From JALORV01 sp963754065 (GTDB lineage: Bacteria > Pseudomonadota > Gammaproteobacteria > Burkholderiales > Burkholderiaceae_F): a stretch of DNA of 64,000 nt. A program made the position numbers and the translations under genes. The stretch spans positions 1-64,000 of the forward strand of contig CAVWFH010000003.1 of assembly GCA_963754065.1 (NCBI GenBank), read 5' to 3'. Positions 38,618-47,651 of the stretch are shown piece by piece (within the stretch, counting starts at the first letter, position 1; each line of letters opens with the position of its first letter). Below the pieces are notes generated by a model, which had not been told where the DNA came from, made no database searches, and saw only the letters and a program-made list of their open reading frames with translations.

Positions 38618-39676
38618 TCAACCGCGCTTCATTTTCATGCGCTGTTCGGCGCCGCGACTGCGGGCCTTCCACTCGGCCAGTTGCTTGCGCCGGTCGAGGA
38701 ATGTCATCGTTTCGCGCCGAACCTCGCGCTTCAGCTTCTGGTAGTTCGACAGGCGATCGGGGTGCGTGTGCGCTCGAACGGCACAGTCGGGCTCGTCCGT
38801 ATGCGTGCAGTCCCGGAAGCGGCACCGTTCGGCAAGCGCCACGATATCCGCGAAGCTTGCGCCGAGACTTTCCTCGTCCATTTCGACCTGCAGGCCCCGC
38901 AGTCCCGGCGTGTCGATCACGCAGGCGCCGCCCGGCAGAAGATGCAATGAGCGAGACCGAGTCGTATGACGCCCACGGCTGTCGTCGTCGCGCACGGCGC
39001 CGGTGGTCTGGACATCGCGGCCCATCAGCGCGTTGGTCAGCGTCGACTTTCCGGCACCCGAAGACCCCAGCAAAACCAGGGTCTGTCCGATGCCGAGGTA
39101 GTCCGCCAGGCTCGCCACGACCGCGGGGGAGCGTGCGTCGACGGCCTGCACCGGGACATCCGCGGGTACCCGCTCGATCACGTCCTGGGTCTTCGCGTCG
39201 GCAGAGGCCACGAGGTCCCGCTTGGTCAGTATCACCACCGGCCAGACTCCGGCACCCTGGACCATGGCGAGATAGCGCTCGAGCCGGCGCAGGTTGTAGT
39301 CGCCATCAAGTCCCATGACGAGCAGCGCCGTATCGACATTGCTCACCAGGCACTGTCGAGAGCCATCCGATGCACGCCTTGCGATGTGTGTCACTGGCGC
39401 CATACGCGCCGTGACCCAGAGATCACCGTAATCGTCGGGCCGCGCCAGGACCCAGTCGCCGACTGCCAGCGTCTCGCCTGCGAGCCAAGCAGTGCGTGCC
39501 AGGGCAGGCAGCGCCTGGGCGCGGCGTTCGCTATCACCATCGTGCAGCTCGATGCTGTCGCGATGAACTTCAATTACGCGCATCGCGGAGCCATCAGCGT
39601 CGAGTAGCGCAAGCCCCTGGGCGATGAGCGGGGTGTAGCCGATCGGTCGCAGCCGATCCTGGTGCTCTGGAGTCAT
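38618..39676 (-). CDS. rsgA: Small ribosomal subunit biogenesis GTPase RsgA
   Basis: A 352-residue circularly permuted GTPase. An N-terminal OB fold is followed by G4 (LTKRD), G1 P-loop GSSGAGKST and G3 DTPGLRGL. The C-terminal zinc-binding segment is CRFRDCTHTDEPDCAV. RsgA tests maturation of the 30S decoding centre. The ATG at 39676 is chosen; the open frame continues upstream to 39772 but loses similarity. The C-terminus is Lys/Arg-rich (EQRMKMKRG). Confidence 0.94.
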   Translation of the reverse strand: MTPEHQDRLRPIGYTPLIAQGLALLDADGSAMRVIEVHRDSIELHDGDSERRAQALPALARTAWLAGETLAVGDWVLARPDDYGDLWVTARMAPVTHIARRASDGSRQCLVSNVDTALLVMGLDGDYNLRRLERYLAMVQGAGVWPVVILTKRDLVASADAKTQDVIERVPADVPVQAVDARSPAVVASLADYLGIGQTLVLLGSSGAGKSTLTNALMGRDVQTTGAVRDDDSRGRHTTRSRSLHLLPGGACVIDTPGLRGLQVEMDEESLGASFADIVALAERCRFRDCTHTDEPDCAVRAHTHPDRLSNYQKLKREVRRETMTFLDRRKQLAEWKARSRGAEQRMKMKRG

Positions 39677-39998
39677 TTTATTTTCCGAATCGAGCGACGC
39701 GAAGGCGCCGCGAACACGACACGCGTGCAAGCACGCGACCGGGGGTCGAACCGTGTTGGCCGGCCGCTTCAAGCGGTCGAATCGGAAACGTCCGAGTCAG
39801 CGCCGAGTCGGCCGACTAGCGAACCAGATCAGTCTTGGACATGCGCGCCTCCTGAATTGAGCGGCGCTCAACGAGCGGAAACGGGAGTGTTGCGCCAGAG
39901 CCAGCGCCCGTCAACCGGCACGTACCGCGGCGGCCGCGAGGCGTGCCGGCCGCGCAACGCGGCGGCAGGCGGTCGAGTGGGATCTGACGCGGGAAGTG
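39677..39998. other. Intergenic region upstream of rsgA with an 8-codon ORF
   Basis: This stretch of 322 bases has no recognisable gene. On the minus strand an ATG at 39842, preceded by a strong GGAGGCGCGC ribosome site, opens an 8-codon frame (MSKTDLVR, stop at 39816). It could be a leader peptide of the rsgA transcript or chance. I see no clear promoter or riboswitch. Confidence 0.3.
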
Positions 39999-40169
39999 TC
40001 AGGGTGTGGCGGGTGGGACGTCGCCAGGTGTCACGGCCGGTGCACCGCTGTCGGGCGCAGCGTCCTTGTCGGACTTGTCGGCTGCCTTGCGCTGGCGCTT
40101 TTCTTCCTGCTTTTTCTTCTTGGCCAGCTCGCGCTGGCGCTTTTCAAATGAGTAGTTGGGCTTCGCCAA
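39999..40169 (-). CDS. Small highly basic coiled protein (56 aa, TTG start)
   Basis: A 56-residue Lys/Arg-rich protein starting AKPNYSFEKRQRELAKKKK, then QEEKRQRK, and ending in a Pro/Ala-rich tail (PAVTPGDVPPATP). Very similar short proteins are widespread in proteobacteria; their function is unknown, although nucleic acid binding is plausible. The TTG start at 40169 is supported by an optimal TAAGGAGG ribosome site 6 bases upstream and by the conserved (M)AKPNY N-terminus. It lies downstream of the cold-shock gene and its terminator. Confidence 0.75.
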   Translation of the reverse strand: MAKPNYSFEKRQRELAKKKKQEEKRQRKAADKSDKDAAPDSGAPAVTPGDVPPATP

Positions 40170-40210
40170 GTCGGTGCCTCCTTAACGGGATGCGCGAGTT
40201 TCGCGCAGAT

Positions 40211-40240
40211 AAAAAAAGACCGCCACAGAAAGTGGCGGTC
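40211..40240 (-). terminator. Rho-independent terminator of the cold-shock gene
   Basis: Arms GACCGCCAC (40218-40226) and GTGGCGGTC (40232-40240) pair perfectly. On the minus strand the hairpin is followed by seven Ts (complement of 40211-40217). It lies just past the csp stop at 40262. Confidence 0.93.
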
Positions 40241-40261
40241 GATTTCTGAAGCCAGGAGACC

Positions 40262-40465
40262 TTAGATCGGGCGGATCTGCGTCGCCTGGGGGCCTTTGGC
40301 GCCCTGGGCAACGGTGAACTCCACGCGCTGGCCTTCCTGCAGGGTCTTGAAGCCCGCAGCCTGGATCTCCGAGAAGTGGGCAAACAGGTCCTTGCCGCCG
40401 CCTTCCGGGGTGATGAAGCCGAAGCCTTTGGACTCATTGAACCACTTGACTGTACCTTGTGCCAT
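40262..40465 (-). CDS. Cold-shock protein (CspA family)
   Basis: A 67-residue single cold-shock domain and RNA chaperone. RNP1 (KGFGFI) and RNP2-like (DLFAHFS) motifs are present, and it begins MAQGTVKWFNESKG. The start ATG at 40465 follows AAGGACG. The roughly 150 bases upstream are relatively AT-rich and may be a long 5' leader of the kind often used for temperature control. A strong terminator follows. Confidence 0.95.
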   Translation of the reverse strand: MAQGTVKWFNESKGFGFITPEGGGKDLFAHFSEIQAAGFKTLQEGQRVEFTVAQGAKGPQATQIRPI

Positions 40466-40760
40466 TTAAAACGTCCTTGAAATGAAAGAGGGATAACTAA
40501 CGCTGGCAGGAACGTCCTGCTGCGTGCAAACGATCAAGTACGTAAACCGGGGAACAAGGCGGGGTCTGATAAAGCAATGACCTGCACAGGGAGCCAATGG
40601 ACTAACGACACTTAAACGAAAGCAAACGGGAGGCTACGCGCTTGCGTGCAGGTTGTCCAGCGGTGTTGCCATCGGCGCAAGTACGGTCCGGCGGAGTCGG
40701 GCCGGAGGGCGCCGGAAGGTCCCTCTGGGGCGCCGTCGCCTGGCCTGAGATACTTGCTCC

Positions 40761-41726
40761 ATGCAGGCCATCCTGGCGGTCACGATTCCGTTCTTTGCGC
40801 TGGTCCTGTGCGGCTATCTGGCCGGTCGCGCCCGGCTGCTGCCCGAGGCCGCCATACCCGGCCTCAACATTTTCGTCCTCTACTTTGCGTTGCCGTGCAT
40901 GCTGTTCCGGTTCGGCGCATCGCTGCCGGTGGCGCAGGTGATCAATCCCGTGGTGCTCGTCATCACGCTGATCGCCGCCGTTGTGCTGGTGTTTGCCACG
41001 ATTGCGCTGACGCGGTCGGACGAAGTTCCGATGAAGGATGCGTCGCTCGGCGCGTTGACCGTGGTCTGGCCGAACACCGGTTTCATGGGCGTCCCGCTGC
41101 TCGTGGCGTTGCTGGGTCCGGCCGCCGCGGGACCGGTGATCACGACGCTGCTGGTGGATCTGTTTTTCACCAGCTCGCTGTGCATTGCGCTGGCGCAGGC
41201 GCAGGGTGGCGAAGCGGGCGGCACGCGGGCGGGGATGCTGCGCCTGTTGAAAGGCACGCTGGCCAACCCCTTGCCCGCCGCTATCGCGCTCGGTCTGCTG
41301 TTCTCGAGCCTCGACCTGCGCCTGCCGGGTCCGCTCGACACGATCGTGAAAATGCTGGGCGACGCGGCATCCCCGGTTGCTCTTTTTGCCATCGGCACCG
41401 TGCTCTGGCGCGCCGGACAGCATGTGCACACGCGCACGCCCGTGCGCCTCTACCTGCCGCTCGCACTCGCCAAGCTGATCGTGCATCCGCTCGTCGTGCT
41501 GGGCCTCGGCGTCGGGGCCATCAAGCTGGGATTTCCGCTCGATTCGTTCACGCTGACGGTGATCGTGCTGGCTGCCGGACTGCCGGCCGCGAGCTCGGTG
41601 TCACTGCTGGCGGAGCGCTACGGCGCCGACAACGGGCGCATCACGCGCATCATCATCAGTTCGACTGTGCTCGCGTTCGCCACCTTCACGATGCTGGCCT
41701 GGCTCTTCGACGCGCGGCCACAGTGA
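40761..41726 (+). CDS. AEC-family transporter (auxin efflux carrier/malate permease type)
   Basis: A 321-residue inner-membrane protein with about ten transmembrane helices. It has the AEC hallmarks LNIFVLYFALPCMLF, VVWPNTGFMGVPLL (N-x-GFMG) in the first half and PLALAKLIVHPLVV, VLAAGLPAASSVSLLAERYG in the second. Relatives move malonate, malate or other organic acids; the substrate is unknown. The start is the ATG at 40761. Confidence 0.9.
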   Translation: MQAILAVTIPFFALVLCGYLAGRARLLPEAAIPGLNIFVLYFALPCMLFRFGASLPVAQVINPVVLVITLIAAVVLVFATIALTRSDEVPMKDASLGALTVVWPNTGFMGVPLLVALLGPAAAGPVITTLLVDLFFTSSLCIALAQAQGGEAGGTRAGMLRLLKGTLANPLPAAIALGLLFSSLDLRLPGPLDTIVKMLGDAASPVALFAIGTVLWRAGQHVHTRTPVRLYLPLALAKLIVHPLVVLGLGVGAIKLGFPLDSFTLTVIVLAAGLPAASSVSLLAERYGADNGRITRIIISSTVLAFATFTMLAWLFDARPQ

Positions 41727-41750
41727 CTTGCCACTGATCGGGATCTCACC

Positions 41751-42101
41751 ATGATCGAATCGTCCACGGCCGTTGCCGTCGTCCAGCGCCAGGTCGAGGC
41801 CTACAACCGACGCGATCTCGAGGCCTTTGCCGCCACCTATCGCGAGGACGTGCAGATCTTCCGCATGCCATCGACCACGCCGTTCATGTCGGGCCGGTCG
41901 GCATTGCGGGAGTTCTACGCCGGCCAGCGCTTCAACCTGCCCGCGCTGCATGCCGAGATCGTCCAGCGGATCGTCATCGGTAACAAGGTCATCGACCACG
42001 AGCGTGTGACCGGCGTCGGCCCGCTGCCCTTCGAGGCGGTCGCTGTGTACGAAGTCATTGACGGGGCGATCGCGACGGTGTGGTTCTTCTACCCGACCTG
42101 A
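41751..42101 (+). CDS. NTF2/SnoaL-like protein (steroid isomerase fold)
   Basis: A 116-residue protein of the NTF2-like cone fold. It begins VVQRQVEAYNRRDLEAFAATY, then has DVQIFRMPS and GRSALREFYAGQRF, and ends in EVIDGAIATVWFFYPT. Members include isomerases, cyclases and ligand-binding proteins; no catalytic residues can be assigned here. It starts 24 bases after the AEC transporter stop, so an operon is likely. Confidence 0.85.
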   Translation: MIESSTAVAVVQRQVEAYNRRDLEAFAATYREDVQIFRMPSTTPFMSGRSALREFYAGQRFNLPALHAEIVQRIVIGNKVIDHERVTGVGPLPFEAVAVYEVIDGAIATVWFFYPT

Positions 42102-42259
42102 CGTCCGGAGACCTCAGACCGTATGGACCGGGATCCAGTCTTTCGATGCGCGCGGGAGTTGACCGCACCGGACTCCTCGTTCAGCGCCTGCACTAGCGTG
42201 CGCTGGGTCATCTGCCTTCCATCCGGAATGACGACGCGCCACCGAACGTGTGCCTCGCC

Positions 42260-43351
42260 ATGAGGTCACGCAAACACCCTGCCAGGGCCTCCTCCCGAGC
42301 GAGCGCTGACGTGCCCACCGGACCGATGCGCACGGCCCTCGTGCTGCAAGGGGGAGCGGCGCTCGGCGCTTACGAGGCGGGTGTACTGAAGGCGCTGCTT
42401 GAACCGCCGGCCCGCCGTTTCGACATCGTCACCGGTTGTTCGATCGGAGCCATCATGGCGGCCATCCTGGTGGGTTCGCGCGGCGATCCGCGCGACGACC
42501 TCGACGATCTCTGGCGGCGCGTGGCGATGCCGACGAACCCGTTCGTGCCCGGCCTTTTCGCCAACACGATCCCGACGCCAGGGCCAGGAAACCTGTACCG
42601 GGTCAATCCGATGTACTTTGCCGCGCCGCCGCTCGCCACTTACATGTACGAGTCCGAACCGCTCGAGAAAGCAATCGACGAGTGGGTCGACTTCGGGCGC
42701 GTCCGACGCTCCCCGACCGAGCTCATCGTCGTCGCGGTCGACGTGAAGACCGGGCGACTCGCGGAGTTCTCGAATCGCCGCAGGATGACCGCACGCCACA
42801 TCGTGGCCAGCGCCAGCTTGCCTCCGGTGTTTCCGGTCGTGCGCATCGGCGCGGCCGAATACTGGGACGGCGGACTCATCTCGAACACGCCGCTGCGACC
42901 GGCACTGAATGCGATCGAGCTTCACAACGCGAGCGATCCGGGCGCGCGTTGGGAGATCATCGTTGTCGACCTCTTCGCGCCGATCACCACGCCGCCGCAG
43001 GACATGACCGATGTGTTGCAGCGAGCGTTCGAACTGGCGTTCTTCGGCAAGTTCCAGCACGACCTCAAGCTCTTCGAGATGTACAACGCGCAGATCGACC
43101 TGATGCGTGCGGTGGACAAGGCGCTGCCGGCGAGAAGCCCGTTGCGGCGCCATCCGGCCTTCGTGCGAATGCGCCACCATCGTCGTGTCGATCGGCTGAC
43201 GGTCATTCGAGCGTCGCAGCCGGATGCCATGGAGGGTCCGGCCGACTTCGCGCCCGGGTCGATCGCGCGGCGCATGGAGCTCGGGTACGCTGACACCCGA
43301 GTTGCCCTCGACGCCTCGGTACCACGTCGCGCCCGTTCACGCCGATCCTGA
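42260..43351 (+). CDS. Patatin-like phospholipase
   Basis: A serine lipase/esterase. The oxyanion loop LVLQGGAALGAYEAGVL lies near the N-terminus, the nucleophile elbow is GCSIG (in TGCSIGAIMAA) and the catalytic Asp is in YWDGGLISNTPLRP. The product is about 363 residues from the ATG at 42260; alternatives are GTG 42248 and ATG 42326, the last giving a compact N-terminus typical of the family. No signal peptide is evident. Expected activity is hydrolysis of acyl chains from phospholipids. A FAD protein gene follows on the same strand. Confidence 0.88.
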   Translation: MRSRKHPARASSRASADVPTGPMRTALVLQGGAALGAYEAGVLKALLEPPARRFDIVTGCSIGAIMAAILVGSRGDPRDDLDDLWRRVAMPTNPFVPGLFANTIPTPGPGNLYRVNPMYFAAPPLATYMYESEPLEKAIDEWVDFGRVRRSPTELIVVAVDVKTGRLAEFSNRRRMTARHIVASASLPPVFPVVRIGAAEYWDGGLISNTPLRPALNAIELHNASDPGARWEIIVVDLFAPITTPPQDMTDVLQRAFELAFFGKFQHDLKLFEMYNAQIDLMRAVDKALPARSPLRRHPAFVRMRHHRRVDRLTVIRASQPDAMEGPADFAPGSIARRMELGYADTRVALDASVPRRARSRRS

Positions 43352-43432
43352 CGCCGCCACATAGCGGCCCGGTGGTCGCTGCGGGAAATGAGCGCGAGCC
43401 AGCGTACCTGTGGCCGACCGACCCACTGGCAC

Positions 43433-45143
43433 ATGCTGCGCATCACCGATCTCCGACTTCCGCTCGATCACGCCGAGTCTGCGCTGCGCGCTGCCATCGT
43501 GGCGCGCCTCGGGGTACCCGATGCGGCATTGAAGTCCGTGACCGTGTTCCGCCGCGCCGTCGACGCGCGGAAGCGTTCGGCCATGGTGCTGACCTATACG
43601 ATCGACTGCGATGTCCAGGACGAAGTGGCCGTGCTGCAGGCCCATCCGGGTGATCCGCATCTGAGGCGCGCGCCGGACACGAGCTATCGCTTCATTGGTC
43701 ACGCGCCGGTCGATTACTACGCGGCACCGCGGCCGCGGCCTGATCGTCGTCGGCTTCGGCCCCTGCGGCATCTTCGCCGCGCTGGTGCTCGCGCAGATGG
43801 GGTTGCGACCGATCGTGCTGGAGCGCGGCAAGCGCGTGCGCGAGCGCACGAAGGATACCTGGGCGCTATGGCGCAAGGGGGTGCTGAATCCGGAGTCCAA
43901 CGTGCAGTTCGGCGAGGGCGGCGCAGGAACCTTTTCCGACGGCAAGCTATGGAGCCAGATCAGCGACCCGCGCCACCTGACGCGCAAAGTGCTGACCGAG
44001 TTCGTCAAGGCGGGAGCGCCTGACGAAATCCTGTACGTCGCCAAGCCACACATCGGGACGTTCCGACTGGTCAGCATGGTCGAGAAGATGCGCGCGGAAA
44101 TCGAATCGCTCGGCGGCGAGGTCCGCTTCGAGCAGAAGCTGATCGATCTGCGCATCGAGTCGGGCCAACTCCGCGGAGTGACGGTGGCCAATGCCGAACA
44201 TCCGACGGGTGAAGAGCTGCCCGCCGGTCCGGTCGTGCTCGCGCTGGGCCACAGTGCGCGCGATACCTTTGCGATGCTGTACGAACGCGGCGTGTTCATG
44301 GAGGCAAAGCCTTTCGCAATCGGGCTGCGCATCGAGCATCCGCAGGGCGTGATCGACCGCGCTCGCTACGGGCCGAAGGCCGGTCATCCTTTGCTTGGAG
44401 CGGCGGACTACAAGCTGGTCCATCACGCCGCCAACGGCCGGTCGGTGTACAGCTTCTGCATGTGTCCGGGCGGCACGGTGGTTGCAGCGACGTCCGAGCC
44501 CGGCCATGTCGTCACGAACGGCATGAGCCAGTACTCACGCGCCGAACGCAACGCGAATGCCGGCATCGTCGTCGGCATCGCCCCGGAGGACTATGCGCGG
44601 CCCGGGCATCGCGACGAGCGACACGGACGTTCGGTGCATCCGCTCGACGGCATCGCATTCCAGCGGCATTGGGAAGCGCGTGCGTTCGAACTCGGCGGCA
44701 GCGACTATTACGCCCCGGGTCAGTTGCTTGGCGACTTCCTCAGGCGCCAGCGCTCGACCGACTTCGGCAGCGTGCTGCCGTCGTACACGCCCGGCGTTCG
44801 CCTGACCGATCTCGCGCAACCCGGCCACGGCAGCCTGCCCGATGACGTGCTTGAAGCGATCCGCGATGCGATGCCGGCCTTCGACCGGCAGATCAAGGGA
44901 TTCGCGATGCCCGATGCGGTATTCACCGGTGTCGAGACGCGCACGTCGTCGCCGTTGCGCATCACGCGGGGCAGGGACTTGCAGAGCGTCAACGTGCAAG
45001 GACTTTATCCGGCGGGCGAGGGCGCCGGGTACGCGGGCGGCATCATGTCGGCCGGTGTCGACGGCATCGAAATTGCCGAGGCCGTTGCACGAGCGATGCT
45101 TCACGCTTCTCTGGCCGATGCTTCTGTCGTGAATTCCGTCTGA
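43433..45143 (+). CDS. FAD-dependent dehydrogenase-like protein (COG2509 type), one apparent frameshift
   Basis: The N-terminal domain (MLRITDLRLPLDHAESALR, then VTVFRRAVDARKR) is read from the ATG at 43433. Near 43739 one extra C throws it out of frame. Deleting it joins PRPR to LIVVGFGPCGIFAALVLAQMG, the dinucleotide-binding motif of the main domain, which runs cleanly to 45143 (GEGGAGTFSDGKLW; LYPAGEGAGYAGGIMSAGVDG). The whole protein would be about 570 residues, normal for this family of FAD proteins; the substrate is unknown. Without repair, translation might start at 43695 but would lack the N-terminal domain. A sequencing error at a CC run is likely. Confidence 0.8.
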
Positions 45144-45200
45144 AATCCCGGCTGGATGGTGAAACGTGGCCGCCAAACGGGGACGTGGCCGATGGGGGCG

Positions 45201-46017
45201 TCACGCGCGAGATCGCAGCTTTCCGTTGCGCACAGCTGAGGGGCCGTGCGCGCGCAATGCGTCCGCCGCGCGGTTGCCGGTCAGCGCCGCCAGCGGGAAA
45301 GTGACACGCAGAATGTCGGTCAGGCGATTCCAGGCGGCCGGCGTGGACTCGTAGAACGCCGCGACATCGGGGAATACGCCCCAGCGGTGGCGAGACAGGC
45401 GGGGCTCATCCGACGGGTACTGCGCAAACGCCGGCCTGCGTCCGTCCCAGTCCGAACCGGCCCTCGACGTGGACGCCGTAGCCGAGGCGACGTCCCTCGG
45501 CGCGCAGTGCCGCCTGCGCTGCGCGGAACAGCGCGCGATCGACGACATAGCTGTCGGTCGCCACCCAGGCGCCGTCGAGCAGCACTTCCGTATAGCTGTG
45601 GTCGATGAACGGCGTACGCAGATCGAACATGCCATACAGCACTGCGGCGCTGACATCGACGAACTGCTGCCGAGCCTCGATGCCGGCAGCTCGCAGGAGC
45701 GCGATGAACAGCGTCGCCTTGGTGTTGCTGTAGCCCACACCGGCAGACAGCACCTCGGTGGCGGACATCGCGTAGAAATGCGGAGTGAAGCCGAACCGGA
45801 TCGAGTCGCGCACGTAGTCGTGTATCGCGACGGCGCGTTCACGAGCCGTTTTGTGACCACGGACGAGTTGGGCCGACAAGTCGGTGATGACCGCGTCGGA
45901 CTCATCGATCAGGATCCGGGCCAGCACGGAGTTCGTTGACAGCAGCGGGCCGATCAGCCACGCCGTGCTGGCGTACAGCGCCCGGCGGCGATCGGATTGT
46001 CTGGGAGTACGCGACAT
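45201..46017 (-). CDS. Transglutaminase-like protein, one apparent frameshift
   Basis: From the ATG at 46017 the frame encodes DYVRDSIRFGFTP, GYSNTKATLFIALLRAAGIEARQQFVDV and HSYTEVLLDGAWVATDSYVVD, which is the transglutaminase-like fold. In place of the usual catalytic Cys (GxCxxxA) there is YSNTKAT, so the nucleophile appears to be missing, while His and Asp equivalents (HSYTEV, TDSYV) remain. Between about 45440 and 45465 the coding signal moves to another frame (WDGRRPAFAQYPSDEP onward), ending at 45201. The repaired protein has about 271 residues. It may be a non-catalytic or binding version of the fold. Confidence 0.65.
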
Positions 46018-46417
46018 GCAGACGGTCAATGACGATTGAAAGTGTTCATGCGATGAATACCCGATGACGTGCCGATCGCAGCGGACCGGGGCGCGCATTC
46101 GCTTCTGCAAAGGACAATGGATGCCGCAATGGGGCGAGAGTTCCGCGATTGCTGGAAAATCACCTCGATGCGTGACGAACACGTCATGCGTGAGGACGAC
46201 AGGCACAGCCTGCGCGCAGAATGTTGCGCGAGCATTTCCGGCGGATCACGCCGCGTTGCCGAACGCAGGCGTCCGCGGCGCAATCGAATGGCGCGACACG
46301 GCTCGTGGAGAGTCTCGATAGCTTCTGCGGCCACCGCGATCTCGGCTGCTGCATCCGATCGAGCCGGCTCCCGTATGCTGCCGACGTTTCCGCTAGTTTC
46401 CGCACGTTCACTTGTTG
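46018..46417. other. 400-base divergent intergenic region
   Basis: This region separates the transglutaminase-like gene (minus) from the MFS gene (plus). Open frames present here have no recognisable domain and are not supported by a ribosome site. I see no clear hairpin, operator or RNA gene. Confidence 0.4.
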
Positions 46418-47641
46418 ATGTCTCCCTCGTCGGATTCCGTGATCGACTCGCCGGCCGCGTGGTGGCGGCTCGTGGCCACGCTGGCGATGGCCACACTCGG
46501 CGGAGTCGGTATGTGGTCCGTCGTCGTCGCCTTGCCGGCGGTGCAGGCGGACTTTGGCGTCGACCGCGCGGCAGCGACCCTCCCGTATACGCTGACGATG
46601 GTCGGCTTCGGAATCGGCGGCATCCTGATGGGACGGCTGAGCGATCGCTACGGCGTCAGCCTCCCGCTCGCCGGTGCCACGCTCGCGCTGGCGCTTGGCT
46701 ACTTTCTTGCTGCGCTGGCGCCGACGCTCTTCATGTACGCGCTGGCCCAGGGCGTGCTGATCGGCTTCCTAGGTAGTTCTGCCACGTTTGGTCCGCTGCT
46801 CGCCGACATCTCGCACTGGTTCGAGAAGCGCCGTGGACTGGCCGTTGCCATCGTGGCCTGCGGCAACTATCTCGCAGGAACGGTCTGGCCGCCGATCGTG
46901 CAGCACCTGATCGAAAGTGTCGGCTGGCGCCACACGCATCTGCTGATCGGGGTCGTTTGCCTACTAACGATGCTGCCGCTGACGCTGGTGCTGCGGCGTC
47001 GCCCGCCGCACACGCACTCGTCAGCGGTGTCACGTCGGGCGCTGCGGCCACCGGCGGATCTGGGTATTCCGCCGCGCGCATTGCAGGCGCTACTGGTGCT
47101 GGCCGGATTGTCGTGCTGTGTGGCGATGTCGATGCCGCAGGTGCATATCGTCGCTTACTGCGGTGACCTCGGCTACGGGCCGGCTGCCGGGGCACGCATG
47201 CTGTCGTTGATGCTGGGCTTCGGCATCGTGAGCCGCTTGCTGTCCGGCTGGATCGCTGATCGCATCGGAGGGCTGCGTACGTTGCTGCTGGGATCGGCGC
47301 TGCAGGGTGTCGCACTCCTGCTGTATGTGCCCTTCGACGGACTGGCGTCACTGTACGTCGTGTCGGCGCTCTTCGGGCTGTTCCAGGGCGGCATCGTGCC
47401 GAGCTACGCGATCATCATCCGCGAGTACTTCGCACCGCACGAAGCCGGAGCGCGCGTCGGTCTTGTGGTGATGGCCACGCTTTTCGGCATGGCGCTGGGT
47501 GGCTGGATGTCGGGCGTGGTGTTCGACATGACCGGCTCGTACCGCGCCGCCTTCATCAATGGCATTGCCTGGAACCTGCTGAACCTGTCGATCGTCGTCT
47601 GGCTGCTGAGACGGCCGGGCGCCCGCTTCGCGCGCGCCTGA
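46418..47641 (+). CDS. MFS transporter (oxalate/formate antiporter-like)
   Basis: A 407-residue inner-membrane protein with 12 predicted helices in two halves. The motif between TM2 and TM3 is GRLSDRYGVSLPL, repeated in the second half as GWIADRIGGLRTLL. YVVSALFGLFQGGIVPSYAIIIREYF and the C-terminal half are typical of the OFA/monocarboxylate branch of MFS. The substrate is unknown. The ATG at 46418 is preferred over two upstream TTG codons. It converges on the unrecognised HEWGH gene, with a gap of 10 bases. Confidence 0.88.
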   Translation: MSPSSDSVIDSPAAWWRLVATLAMATLGGVGMWSVVVALPAVQADFGVDRAAATLPYTLTMVGFGIGGILMGRLSDRYGVSLPLAGATLALALGYFLAALAPTLFMYALAQGVLIGFLGSSATFGPLLADISHWFEKRRGLAVAIVACGNYLAGTVWPPIVQHLIESVGWRHTHLLIGVVCLLTMLPLTLVLRRRPPHTHSSAVSRRALRPPADLGIPPRALQALLVLAGLSCCVAMSMPQVHIVAYCGDLGYGPAAGARMLSLMLGFGIVSRLLSGWIADRIGGLRTLLLGSALQGVALLLYVPFDGLASLYVVSALFGLFQGGIVPSYAIIIREYFAPHEAGARVGLVVMATLFGMALGGWMSGVVFDMTGSYRAAFINGIAWNLLNLSIVVWLLRRPGARFARA

Positions 47642-47651
47642 TGTCACCGCA

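Noticed and set aside
39735..39765. tRNA-like T-arm (GGTTCGACCCCC on the minus strand) upstream of rsgA
   Set aside because: The flanking bases do not form the 5-bp T-stem, and no acceptor or anticodon arms can be drawn.
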